Below, piece after piece: positions 1-12,100 of a DNA stretch of 64,000 nt. Positions within the stretch are counted from its first letter, which is position 1, and the number at the start of each line of letters is the position of its first letter. The notes beneath the pieces are model-generated. The model had not been told where the DNA came from and made no database searches. It was given only the letters and a program-made list of their open reading frames with translations. The stretch comes from Anthopleura xanthogrammica (Eukaryota; Cnidaria; Anthozoa; Actiniaria; Actiniidae): positions 4,114,169-4,178,168 of the forward strand of contig OZ025218.1 of NCBI GenBank assembly GCA_964019055.1, given 5' to 3'. Made by a program: the position numbers and the translations under genes.

Positions 1-3000
1 CTTTTTTTCCCAGCAAAACAGTGTTTTGGACACCCAAAATGTGCTTTTCTCGGCCAAAATGTGCGTTTAGCAGTGAAAACGTGGTGTTTTGAGCAAAAGA
101 AAATTCTCAGCAAATTTCCAATTTTCTCAGCAAAAAACAGTTTTTTTGACCAAAAAGCACCTTTACTCAGCCAAAACCGAATTTTTTTGGCCAAAACGTC
201 GTGTTTTTATCTCAAGAGGTATTATCATGAGCAAAAAGTGGGGGTTTCAGCAAACAGGTCACGCCGTAAGCGAAAAACCTGGTTTTGAGAGCCAAAATGG
301 CCATTTTTCAGTTTTTTGGGCTAAAAAGCTTTTTTCCCCAGCAAAACAGTGTTTTGGACACCCAAAATGTGCTTTTCTCGTCCAAAACTTGCGTTTAGCA
401 GTGAAAACGTCGTGTTTTGAGCGAAAGAAAATTCTCAGCAAATTTCAAATTTTCTCAGCAAAAAACAGTTTTTTTGACCAAAAAGCACCTTTTCTCAGCC
501 AAAAGCCCATTTTTTTTCGCTAAAAAGTCGTGTTTCTATCTCAAGAGGTATTTTCATGAGCAAAAAGTGGTGGTTTCAGCAAACAGGTGACGCCGTCAGC
601 GAAAAACCTAGTTTTGAGAGCCAAAATGGCCATTTTTCAGTTTTTTGGGCTAAGAAGCTTTTTTCCCCAGCAAAACAGTGTTTTGGACACCCAAAATGTG
701 CTTTTCTCGGCCAAAACTTGCGTTTAGCAGTGAAAACGTAGTGTTTTGAGTGAAAGAAAATTCTCAGCAAATTTCAAATGTTCTCAGCCAAAAACAGTTT
801 TTTTGACCAAAAAGCACCTTTTCTCAGCCAAAAGCCCATTTTTTTTCGCCAAAAAGTCGTGTTTTTATCTCAAGAGGTATTTTCATGAGCAAAAAGTGGT
901 GGTTTCAGCAAACAGGTGACGCCGTCAGCGAAAAACCTAGTTTTGAGAGCCAAAATGGCCATTTTTCAGTTTTTTGGGCTAAAAAGCTTTTTTTCCCAGC
1001 AAAACAGTGTTTTGGACACCCAAAATGTGCTTTTCTCGGCCAAAATGTGCGTTTAGCAGTGAAAACGTGGTGTTTTGAGCAAAAGAAAATTCTCAGCAAA
1101 TTTCCAATTTTCTCAGCAAAAAACAGTTTTTTTGACCAAAAAGCACCTTTACTCAGCCAAAACCGAATTTTTTTGGCCAAAACGTCGTGTTTTTATCTCA
1201 AGAGGTATTATCATGAGCAAAAAGTGGGGGTTTCAGCAAACAGGTCACGCCGTAAGCGAAAAACCTAGTTTTGAGAGCCAAAATGGCCATTTTTCAGTTT
1301 TTTGGGCTAAAAAGTTTTTTTTCCCAGCAAAACAGTGTTTTGGACACCCAAAATGTGCTTTTCTCGTCCAAAACTTGCGTTTAGCAGTGAAAACGTCGTG
1401 TTTTGAGCGAAAGAAAATTCTCAGCAAATTTCAAATGTTCTCAGCCAAAAACAGTTTTTTTGACCAAAAAGCACCTTTTCTCAGCCAAAAGCCCATTTTT
1501 TTTCGCTAAAAAGTCGTGTTTCTATCTCAAGAGGTATTTTCATGAGCAAAAAGTGGTGGTTTCAGCAAACAGGTGACGCCGTCAGCGAAAAACCTAGTTT
1601 TGAGAGCCAAAATGGCCATTTTTCAGTTTTTTGGGCTAAAAAGCTTTTTTTCCCACCAAAACAGTGTTTTGGACACCCAAAATGTGCTTTTCTCGGCCAA
1701 AATGTGCGTTTAGCAGTGAAAACGTGGTGTTTTGAGCAAAAGAAAATTCTCAGGAAATTTCCAATTTTCTCAGCAAAAAACAGTTTTTTTGACCAAAAAG
1801 CACCTTTACTCAGCCAAAACCGAATTTTTTTCGCCAAAACGTCGTGTTTTTATCTCAAGAGGTATTATCATGAGCAAAAAGTGGGGGTTTCAGGAAACAG
1901 GTCACGCCGTAAGCGAAAAACCTGGTTTTGAGAGCCAAAATGGCCATTTTTCAGTTTTTTGGGCTAAAAAGTTTTTTTTCCCAGCAAAACAGTGTTTTGG
2001 ACACCCAAAATGTGCTTTTCTCGTCCAAAACTTGCGTTTAGCAGTGAAAACGTCGTGTTTTGAGCAAAAGAAAATTCTCAGCAAATTTCAAATGTTCTCA
2101 GCCAAAAACAGTTTTTTTGACCAAAAAGCACCTTTACTCAGCCTAAACCGAATTTTTTTTCGCCAAAACGTCTTGTTTTTATCTCAAGAGGTATTATCAT
2201 GAGCAAAAAGTGGGGGTTTCAGCAAACAGGTCACGCCGTAAGCGAAAAACCTGGTTTTGAGAGCCAAAATGGCGATTTTTCAGTTTTTTGGGCTAAAAAG
2301 TTTTTTTTCCCAGCAAAACAGTGTTTTGGACACCCAAAATGTGCTTTTCTCGTCCAAAACTTGCGTTTAGCAGTGAAAACGTCGTGTTTTGAGCAAAAGA
2401 AAATTCTCAGCAAATTTCAAATGTTCTCAGCAAAAAACAGTTTTTTTGACCAAAAAGCACCTTTACTCAGCCAAAACCGAATTTTTTTCGCCAAAACGTC
2501 GTGTTTTTATCTCAAGAGGTATTATCATGAGCAAAAAGTGGGGGTTTCAGGAAACAGATCACGCCGTAAGCGAAAAACCTGGTTTTGAGAGCCAAAATGG
2601 CCATTTTTCAGTTTTTTGGGCTAAAAAGTTTTTTTTCCCAGCAAAACAGTGTTTTGGACACCCAAAATGTGCTTTTCTCGTCCAAAACTTGCGTTTAGCA
2701 GTGAAAACGTCGTGTTTTGAGCAAAAGAAAATTCTCAGCAAATTTCAAATGTTCTCAGCCAAAAACAGTTTTTTTGACCAAAAAGCACCTTTACTCAGCC
2801 TAAACCGAATTTTTTTTCGCCAAAACGTCTTGTTTTTATCTCAAGAGGTATTATCATGAGCAAAAAGTGGGGGTTTCAGCAAACAGGTCACGCCGTAAGC
2901 GAAAAACCTGGTTTTGAGAGCCAAAATGGCCATTTTTCAGTTTTTTGGGCTAAAAAGTTTTTTTTCCCAGCAAAACAGTGTTTTGGACACCCAAAATGTG

Positions 3001-6000
3001 CTTTTCTCGTCCAAAACTTGCGTTTAGCAGTGAAAACGTCGTGTTTTGAGCAAAAGAAAATTCTCAGCAAATTTCAAATGTTCTCAGCCAAAAACAGTTT
3101 TTTTGACCAAAAAGCACCTTTACTCAGCCAAAACCGATTTTTTTTTCACCAAAACGTCGTGTTTTTATCTCAAGAGGTATTATCATGAGCAAAAAGTGGG
3201 GGTTTCAGCAAACAGGTCACGCCGTAAGCGAAAAACCTGGTTTTGAGAGCCAAAATGGCCATTTTTCAGTTTTTTGGGCTAAAAAGTTTTTTTTCCCAGC
3301 AAAACAGTGTTTTGGACACCCAAAATGTGCTTTTCTCGTCCAAAACTTGCGTTTAGCAGTGAAAACGTCGTGTTTTGAGCAAAAGAAAATTCTCAGCAAA
3401 TTTCAAATTTTCTCAGCCAAAAACAGTTTTTTTGACCAAAAAGCACCTTTTCTCAGCCAAAAGCCCATTTTTTTTGGCCAAAAAGTCGTGTTTTTATCTC
3501 AAGAGGTATTTTCATGAGCAAAAAGTGGTGGTTTCAGGAAACAGGTGACGCCGTCAGCGAAAAACCTAGTTTTGAGAGCCAAAATGGCCATTTTTCAGTT
3601 TTTTGGGCTAAAAAGCTTTTTTTCCCAGCAAAACAGTGTTTTGGACACCAAAAATGTGCTTTTCTCGGCGAAAATGTGCGTTTAGCAGTGAAAACGTGGT
3701 GTTTTGAGCAAAAGAAAATTCTCAGCAAATTTCAAATTTTCTCAGCAAAAAACAGTTTTTTTGACCAAAAAGCACCTTTACTCAGCCAAAACCGAATTTT
3801 TTTTCGCCAGAACGTCCTGTTTTTATCTCAAGAGGTATTATCATGAGCAAAAAGTGGGGGTTTCAGCAAACAGGTCACGCCGTAAGCGAAAAACCTGGTT
3901 TTGAGAGCCAAAATGGCCATTTTTCAGTTTTTTGGGCTAAAAAGTTTTTTTTTCCAGCAAAACAGTGTTTTGGACACCCAAAATGTGCTTTTCTCGTCCA
4001 AAACTTGCGTTTAGCAGTGAAAACGTCGTGTTTTGATCGAAAGAAAATTCTCAGCAAATTTCAAATTTTCTCAGCAAAAAACAGTTTTTTTGACCAAAAA
4101 AGACCTTTTCTCTGCCAAAAGCCCATTTTTTTTCGCCAAAAAGTCGTGTTTTTATCTCAAGAGGTATTATCATGAGCAAAAAGTGGGGGTTTCAGCAAAC
4201 AGGTCACGCCGTAAGCGAAAAACCTGGTTTTGAGAGCCAAAATGGCCATTTTTCAGTTTTTTGGGCTAAAAAGTTTTTTTTCCCAGCAAAACAGTGTTTT
4301 GGACACCCAAAATGTGCTTTTCTCGTCCAAAATGTGCGTTTAGCAGTGAAAACGTGGTGTTTTGAGCAAAAGAAAATTCTCAGCAAATTTCCAATTTTCT
4401 CAGCAAAAAACAGTTTTTTTGACCAAAAAGCACCTTTACTCAGCCAAAACCGAATTTTTTTCGCCAAAACGTCGTGTTTTTATCTCAAGAGGTATTATCA
4501 TGAGCAAAAAGTGGGGGTTTCAGCAAACAGGTCACGCCGTAAGCGAAAAACCTGGTTTTGAGAGCCAAAATGGCCATTTTTCAGTTTTTTGGGCTAAAAA
4601 GCTTTTTTCCCCAGCAAAACAGTGTTTTGGACACCCAAAATGTGCTTTTCTCGTCCAAAACTTGCGTTTAGCAGTGAAAACGTCGTGTTTTGAGCGAAAG
4701 AAAATTCTCAGCAAATTTCAAATTTTCTCAGCAAAAAACAGTTTTTTTGACCAAAAAGCACCTTTTCTCAGCCAAAAGCCCATTTTTTTTCGCTAAAAAG
4801 TCGTGTTTCTATCTCAAGAGGTATTTTCATGAGCAAAAAGTGGTGGTTTCAGCAAACAGGTGACGCCGTCAGCGAAAAACCTAGTTTTGAGAGCCAAAAT
4901 GGCCATTTTTCAGTTTTTTGGGCTAAGAAGCTTTTTTCCCCAGCAAAACAGTGTTTTGGACACCCAAAATGTGCTTTTCTCGGCCAAAACTTGCGTTTAG
5001 CAGTGAAAACGTAGTGTTTTGAGTGAAAGAAAATTCTCAGCAAATTTCAAATGTTCTCAGCCAAAAACAGTTTTTTTGACCAAAAAGCACCTTTTCTCAG
5101 CCAAAAGCCCATTTTTTTTCGCCAAAAAGTCGTGTTTTTATCTCAAGAGGTATTTTCATGAGCAAAAAGTGGTGGTTTCAGCAAACAGGTGACGCCGTCA
5201 GCGAAAAACCTAGTTTTGAGAGCCAAAATGGCCATTTTTCAGTTTTTTGGGCTAAAAAGCTTTTTTTCCCAGCAAAACAGTGTTTTGGACACCCAAAATG
5301 TGCTTTTCTCGGCCAAAATGTGCGTTTAGCAGTGAAAACGTGGTGTTTTGAGCAAAAGAAAATTCTCAGCAAATTTCCAATTTTCTCAGCAAAAAACAGT
5401 TTTTTTGACCAAAAAGCACCTTTACTCAGCCAAAACCGAATTTTTTTGGCCAAAACGTCGTGTTTTTATCTCAAGAGGTATTATCATGAGCAAAAAGTGG
5501 GGGTTTCAGCAAACAGGTCACGCCGTAAGCGAAAAACCTAGTTTTGAGAGCCAAAATGGCCATTTTTCAGTTTTTTGGGCTAAAAAGTTTTTTTTTCCAG
5601 CAAAACAGTGTTTTGGACACCCAAAATGTGCTTTTCTCGTCCAAAACTTGCGTTTAGCAGTGAAAACGTCGTGTTTTGAGCGAAAGAAAATTCTCAGCAA
5701 ATTTCAAATGTTCTCAGCCAAAAACAGTTTTTTTGACCAAAAAGCACCTTTTCTCAGCCAAAAGCCCATTTTTTTTCGCTAAAAAGTCGTGTTTCTATCT
5801 CAAGAGGTATTTTCATGAGCAAAAAGTGGTGGTTTCAGCAAACAGGTGACGCCGTCAGCGAAAAACCTAGTTTTGAGAGCCAAAATGGCCATTTTTCAGT
5901 TTTTTGGGCTAAAAAGCTTTTTTTCCCAGCAAAACAGTGTTTTGGACACCCAAAATGTGCTTTTCTCGGCCAAAATGTGCGTTTAGCAGTGAAAACGTGG

Positions 6001-9000
6001 TGTTTTGAGCAAAAGAAAATTCTCAGGAAATTTCCAATTTTCTCAGCAAAAAACAGTTTTTTTGACCAAAAAGCACCTTTACTCAGCCAAAACCGAATTT
6101 TTTTGGCCAAAACGTCGTGTTTTTATCTCAAGAGGTATTATCATGAGCAAAAAGTGGGGGTTTCAGGAAACAGGTCACGCCGTAAGCGAAAAACCTGGTT
6201 TTGAGAGCCAAAATGGCCATTTTTCAGTTTTTTGGGCTAAAAAGTTTTTTTTCCCAGCAAAACAGTGTTTTGGACACCCAAAATGTGCTTTTCTCGTCCA
6301 AAACTTGCGTTTAGCAGTGAAAACGTCGTGTTTTGAGCAAAAGAAAATTCTCAGCAAATTTCAAATGTTCTCAGCCAAAAACAGTTTTTTTGACCAAAAA
6401 GCACCTTTACTCAGCCTAAACCGAATTTTTTTTCGCCAAAACGTCTTGTTTTTATCTCAAGAGGTATTATCATGAGCAAAAAGTGGGGGTTTCAGCAAAC
6501 AGGTCACGCCGTAAGCGAAAAACCTGGTTTTGAGAGCCAAAATGGCCATTTTTCAGTTTTTTGGGCTAAAAAGTTTTTTTTCCCAGCAAAACAGTGTTTT
6601 GGACACCCAAAATGTGCTTTTCTCGTCCAAAACTTGCGTTTAGCAGTGAAAACGTCGTGTTTTGAGCAAAAGAAAATTCTCAGCAAATTTCAAATTTTCT
6701 CAGCCAAAAACAGTTTTTTTGACCAAAAAGCACCTTTACTCAGCCAAAACCGAATTTTTTTTCGCCAAAACGTCGTGTTTTTATCTCAAGAGGTATTTTC
6801 ATGAGCAAAAAGTGGTGGTTTCAGCAAACAGGTGACGCCGTTAGCGAAAAACCTAGTTTTGAGAGCCAAAATGGCCATTTTTCAGTTTTTTGGGCTAAAA
6901 AGTTTTTTTCCCCATCAAAACAGTGTTTTGAACACCCAAAATGTGCTTTTCTCGTCCATAACTTGCGTTTAGCAGTGAAAACGTCGTGTTTTGAGCAAAA
7001 GAAAATTCTCAGCAAATTTCAAATGTTCTCAGCCAAAAACAGTTTTTTTGACCAAAAAGCACCTTTACTCAGCCAAAACCGAATTTTTTTTCGCCAAAAC
7101 GTCGTGTTTTTATCTCAAGAGGTATTATCATGAGCAAAAAGTGGGGGTTTCAGCAAACAGGTCACGCCGTAAGCGAAAAACCTGGTTTTGAGAGCCAAAA
7201 TGGCCATTTTTCAGTTTTTTGGGCTAAAAAGTTTTTTTTCCCAGCAAAACAGTGGTTTGGACACCCAAAATGTGCTTTTCTCGTCCAAAACTTGCATTTA
7301 GCAGTGAAAACGTCGTGTTTTGAGCTAAAGAAAATTCTCAGCAAATTTCAAATGTTCTCAGCCAAAAACAGTTTTTTTGACCAAAAAGCACCTTTACTCA
7401 GCCAAAACCGAATTTTTTTTCGCCAAAACGTCGTGTTTTTATCTCAAGAGGTATTATCATGAGCAAAAAGTGGGGGTTTCAGCAAACAGGTCACGCCGTA
7501 AGCGAAAAACCTGGTTTTGAGAGCCAAAATGGCCATTTTTCAGTTTTTTGGGCTAAAAAGTTTTTTTTCCCAGCAAAACAGTGTTTTGGACACCCAAAAT
7601 GTGCTTTTCTCGTCCAAAACTTGCGTTTAGCAGTGAAAACGTCGTGTTTTGAGCAAAAGAAAATTCTCAGCAAATTTCAAATGTTCTCAGCCAAAAACAG
7701 TTTTTTTGACCAAAAAGCACCTTTACTCAGCCAAAACCGAATTTTTTTTCGCCAAAACGTCGTGTTTTTATCTCAAGAGGTATTATCATGAGCAAAAAGT
7801 GGGGGTTTCAGCAAACAGGTCACGCCGTAAGCGAAAAACCTGGTTTTGAGAGCCAAAATGGCCATTTTTCAGTTTTTTGGGCTAAAAAGTTTTTTTTCCC
7901 AGCAAAACAGTGTTTTGGACACCCAAAATGTGCTTTTCTCGTCCAAAATGTGCGTTTAGCAGTGAAAACGTGGTGTTTTGAGCAAAAGAAAATTCTCAGC
8001 AAATTTCCAATTTTCTCAGCAAAAAACAGTTTTTTTGACCAAAAAGCACCTTTACTCAGCCAAAACCGAATTTTTTTCGCCAAAACGTCGTGTTTTTATC
8101 TCAAGAGGTATTATCATGAGCAAAAAGTGGGGGTTTCAGCAAACAGGTCACGCCGTAAGCGAAAAACCTGGTTTTGAGAGCCAAAATGGCCATTTTTCAG
8201 TTTTTTGGGCTAAAAAGTTTTTTTCCCCAGCAAAACAGTGTTTTGGACACCCAAAATGTGCTTTTTTCGTCCAAAACTTGCGTTTAGCAGTGAAAACGTC
8301 GTGTTTTGAGCAAAAGAAAATTCTCAGCAAATTTCAAATGTTCTCAGCCAAAAACAGTTTTTTTGACCAAAAAGCACCTTTACTCAGCCAAAACCGAATT
8401 TTTTTTCGCCAAAACGTCGTGTTTTTATCTCAAGAGGTATTATCATGAGCAAAAAGTGGGGGTTTCAGCAAACAGGTCACGCCGTAAGCGAAAAACCTGG
8501 TTTTGAGAGCCAAAATGGCCATTTTTCAGTTTTTTGGGCTAAAAAGTTTTTTTTCCCAGCAAAACAGTGTTTTGGACACCCAAAATGTGCTTTTTTCGTC
8601 CAAAACTTGCGTTTAGCAGTGAAAACGTCGTGTTTTGAGCAAAAGAAAATTCTCAGCAAATTTCAAATGTTCTCAGCCAAAAACAGTTTTTTTGACCAAA
8701 AAGCACCTTTACTCAGCCAAAACCGAATTTTTTTTCGCCAAAACGTCGTGTTTTTATCTCAAGAGGTATTATCATGAGCAAAAAGTGGGGGTTTCAGCAA
8801 ACAGGTCACGCCGTAAGCGAAAAACCTGGTTTTGAGAGCCAAAATGGCCATTTTTCAGTTTTTTGGGCTAAAAAGTTTTTTTTCCCAGCAAAACAGTGTT
8901 TTGGACACCCAAAATGTGCTTTTCTCGTCCAAAACTTGCGTTTAGCAGTGAAAACGTCGTGTTTTGAGCAAAAGAAAATTCTCAGCAAATTTCAAATGTT

Positions 9001-9183
9001 CTCAGCCAAAAACAGTTTTTTTGACCAAAAAGCACCTTTACTCAGCCAAAACCGAATTTTTTTTCGCCAAAACGTCGTGTTTTTATCTCAAGAGGTATTA
9101 TCATGAGCAAAAAGTGGGGGTTTCAGCAAAAAGGTCACGCCGTAAGCGAAAAACCTGGTTTTGAGAGCCAAAATGGCCATTTT
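1..9183 (+). repeat. 329-bp tandem satellite, block A
   Basis: Head-to-tail copies of a 329-bp monomer, about 28 units. The landmark AAGAGGTATTATCATGAGC recurs every 329 bp with only scattered substitutions and single-base indels. Two subfamilies are interleaved: one reads GTGGGGGTTTCAG after the landmark and the other reads GTGGTGGTTTCAG with TATTTTCATGAGC. Units between about 60 and 2500 resemble units 4273 bp further on (about 13 monomers), so part of the block was duplicated as a multi-unit segment. No gene is supported here. The roughly 110-codon open frames are a consequence of the sub-repeat structure. Confidence 0.97.
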
Positions 9184-12100
9184 AAAAAACACGACGTGTT
9201 GGCGAAAAAAAATTCGGTTTTGGCTGAGTAAAGGTGCTTTTTGGTCAAAAAAACTGTTTTTGGCTGAGAACATTTGAAATTTGCTGAGAATTTTCTTTCG
9301 CTCAAAACACGACGTTTTCACTGCTAAACGCAAGTTTTGGACGAGAAAAGCACATTTTGGGTGTCCAAAACACTGTTTTGCTGGGAAAAAAAACTTTTTA
9401 GCCCAAAAAACTGAAAAATGGCCATTTTGGCTCTCAAAACCAGGTTTTTCGCTTACGGCGTGACCTGTTTGCTGAAACCCCCACTTTTTGCTCATGATAA
9501 TACCTCTTGAGATAAAAACACGACGTTTTGGCGAAAAAAAATTCGGTTTTGGCTGAGTAAAGGTGCTTTTTGGTCAAAAAAACTGTTTTTGGCTGAGAAC
9601 ATTTGAAATTTGCTGAGAATTTTCTTTCGCTCAAAACACGACGTTTTCACTGCTAAACGCAAGTTTTGGACGAGAAAAGCACATTTTGGGTGTCCAAAAC
9701 ACTGTTTTGCTGGGAAAAAAAACTTTTTAGCCCAAAAAACTGAAAAATGGCCATTTTGGCTCTCAAAACCAGGTTTTTCGCTTACGGCGTGACCTGTTTG
9801 CTGAAACCCCCACTTTTTGCTCATGATAATACCTCTTGAGATAAAAACACGACGTTTTGGCGAAAAAAAATTCGGTTTTGGCTGAGTAAAGGTGCTTTTT
9901 GGTCAAAAAAACTGTTTTTGGCTGAGAACATTTGAAATTTGCTGAGAATTTTCTTTTGCTCAAAACACGACGTTTTCACTGCTAAACGCAAGTTTTGGAC
10001 GAGAAAAGCACATTTTGGGTGTCCAAAACACTGTTTTGCTGGGAAAAAAAACTTTTTAGCCCAAAAAACTGAAAAATGGCCATTTTGGCTCTCAAAACCA
10101 GGTTTTTCGCTTACGGCGTGACCTGTTTGCTGAAACCCCCACTTTTTGCTCATGATAATACCTCTTGAGATAAAAACACGACGTTTTGGCGAAAAAAAAT
10201 TCGGTTTTGGCTGAGTAAAGGTGCTTTTTGGTCAAAAAAACTGTTTTTGGCTGAGAACATTTGAAATTTGCTGAGAATTTTCTTTTGCTCAAAACACGAC
10301 GTTTTCACTGCTAAACGCAAGTTTTGGACGAGAAAAGCACATTTTGGGTGTCCAAAACACTGTTTTGCTGGGAAAAAAAACTTTTTAGCCCAAAAAACTG
10401 AAAAATGGCCATTTTGGCTCTCAAAACCAGGTTTTTCGCTTACGGCGTGACCTGTTTGCTGAAACCCCCACTTTTTGCTCATGATAATACCTCTTGAGAT
10501 AAAAACACGACGTTTTGGCGAAAAAAAATTCGGTTTTGGCTGAGTAAAGGTGCTTTTTGGTCAAAAAAACTGTTTTTGGCTGAGAACATTTGAAATTTGC
10601 TGAGAATTTTCTTTTGCTCAAAACACGACGTTTTCACTGCTAAACGCAAGTTTTGGACGAGAAAAGCACATTTTGGGTGTCCAAAACACTGTTTTGCTGG
10701 GAAAAAAAACTTTTTAGCCCAAAAAACTGAAAAATGGCCATTTTGGCTCTCAAAACCAGGTTTTTCGCTTACGGCGTGACCTGTTTGCTGAAACCCCCAC
10801 TTTTTGCTCATGATAATACCTCTTGAGATAAAAACACGACGTTTTGGCGAAAAAAAATTCGGTTTTGGCTGAGTAAAGGTGCTTTTTGGTCAAAAAAACT
10901 GTTTTTGGCTGAGAACATTTGAAATTTGCTGAGAATTTTCTTTTGCTCAAAACACGACGTTTTCACTGCTAAACGCAAGTTTTGGACGAGAAAAGCACAT
11001 TTTGGGTGTCCAAAACACTGTTTTGCTGGGAAAAAAAACTTTTTAGCCCAAAAAACTGAAAAATGGCCATTTTGGCTCTCAAAACCAGGTTTTTCGCTTA
11101 CGGCGTGACCTGTTTGTTAAAAATCCCACTTTTTGCTCATGATAATACCTCTTGAGATAAAAACACGACGTTTTGGCGAAAAAAAATTCGGTTTTGGCTG
11201 AGTAAAGGTGCTTTTTGGTCAAAAAAACTGTTTTTGGCTGAGAACATTTGAAATTTGCTGACAATTTTCTTTTGCTCAAAACACGACGTTTTCACTGCTA
11301 AACGCAAGTTTTGGACGAGAAAAGCACATTTTGGGTGTCCAAAACACTGTTTTGCTGGGGAAAAAAACTTTTTAGCCCAAAAAACTGAAAAATGGCCATT
11401 TTGGCTCTCAAAACCAGGTTTTTCGCTTACGGCGTGACCTGTTTGCTGAAACCCCCACTTTTTGCTCATGATAATACCTCTTGAGATAAAAACACGACTT
11501 TTTGGCGAAAAAAAATGGGCTTTTGGCAGAGAAAAGGTCTTTTTTGGTCAAAAAAACTGTTTTTTGCTGAGAAAATTTGAAATTTGCTGAGAATTTTCTT
11601 TCGATCAAAACACGACGTTTTCACTGCTAAACGCAAGTTTTGGACGAGAAAAGCACATTTTGGGTGTCCAAAACACTGTTTTGCTGGGAAAAAAAACTTT
11701 TTAGCCCAAAAAACTGAAAAATGGCCATTTTGGCTCTCAAAACCAGGTTTTTCGCTTACGGCGTGACCTGTTTGCTGAAACCCCCACTTTTTGCTCATGA
11801 TAATACCTCTTGAGATCAAAACACGACGTTTTGGCGAAAAAAAATTCGGTTTTGGCTGAGTAAAGGTGCTTTTTGGTCAAAAAAACTGTTTTTGGCTGAG
11901 AACATTTGAAATTTGCTGAGAATTTTCTTTTGCTCAAAACACGACGTTTTCACTGCTAAACGCAAGTTTTGGACGAGAAAAGCACATTTTGGGTGTCCAA
12001 AACACTGTTTTGCTGGGAAAAAAAACTTTTTAGCCCAAAAAACTGAAAAATGGGCATTTTGGCTCTCAAAACCAGGTTTTTCGCTTACGGCGTGACCTGT

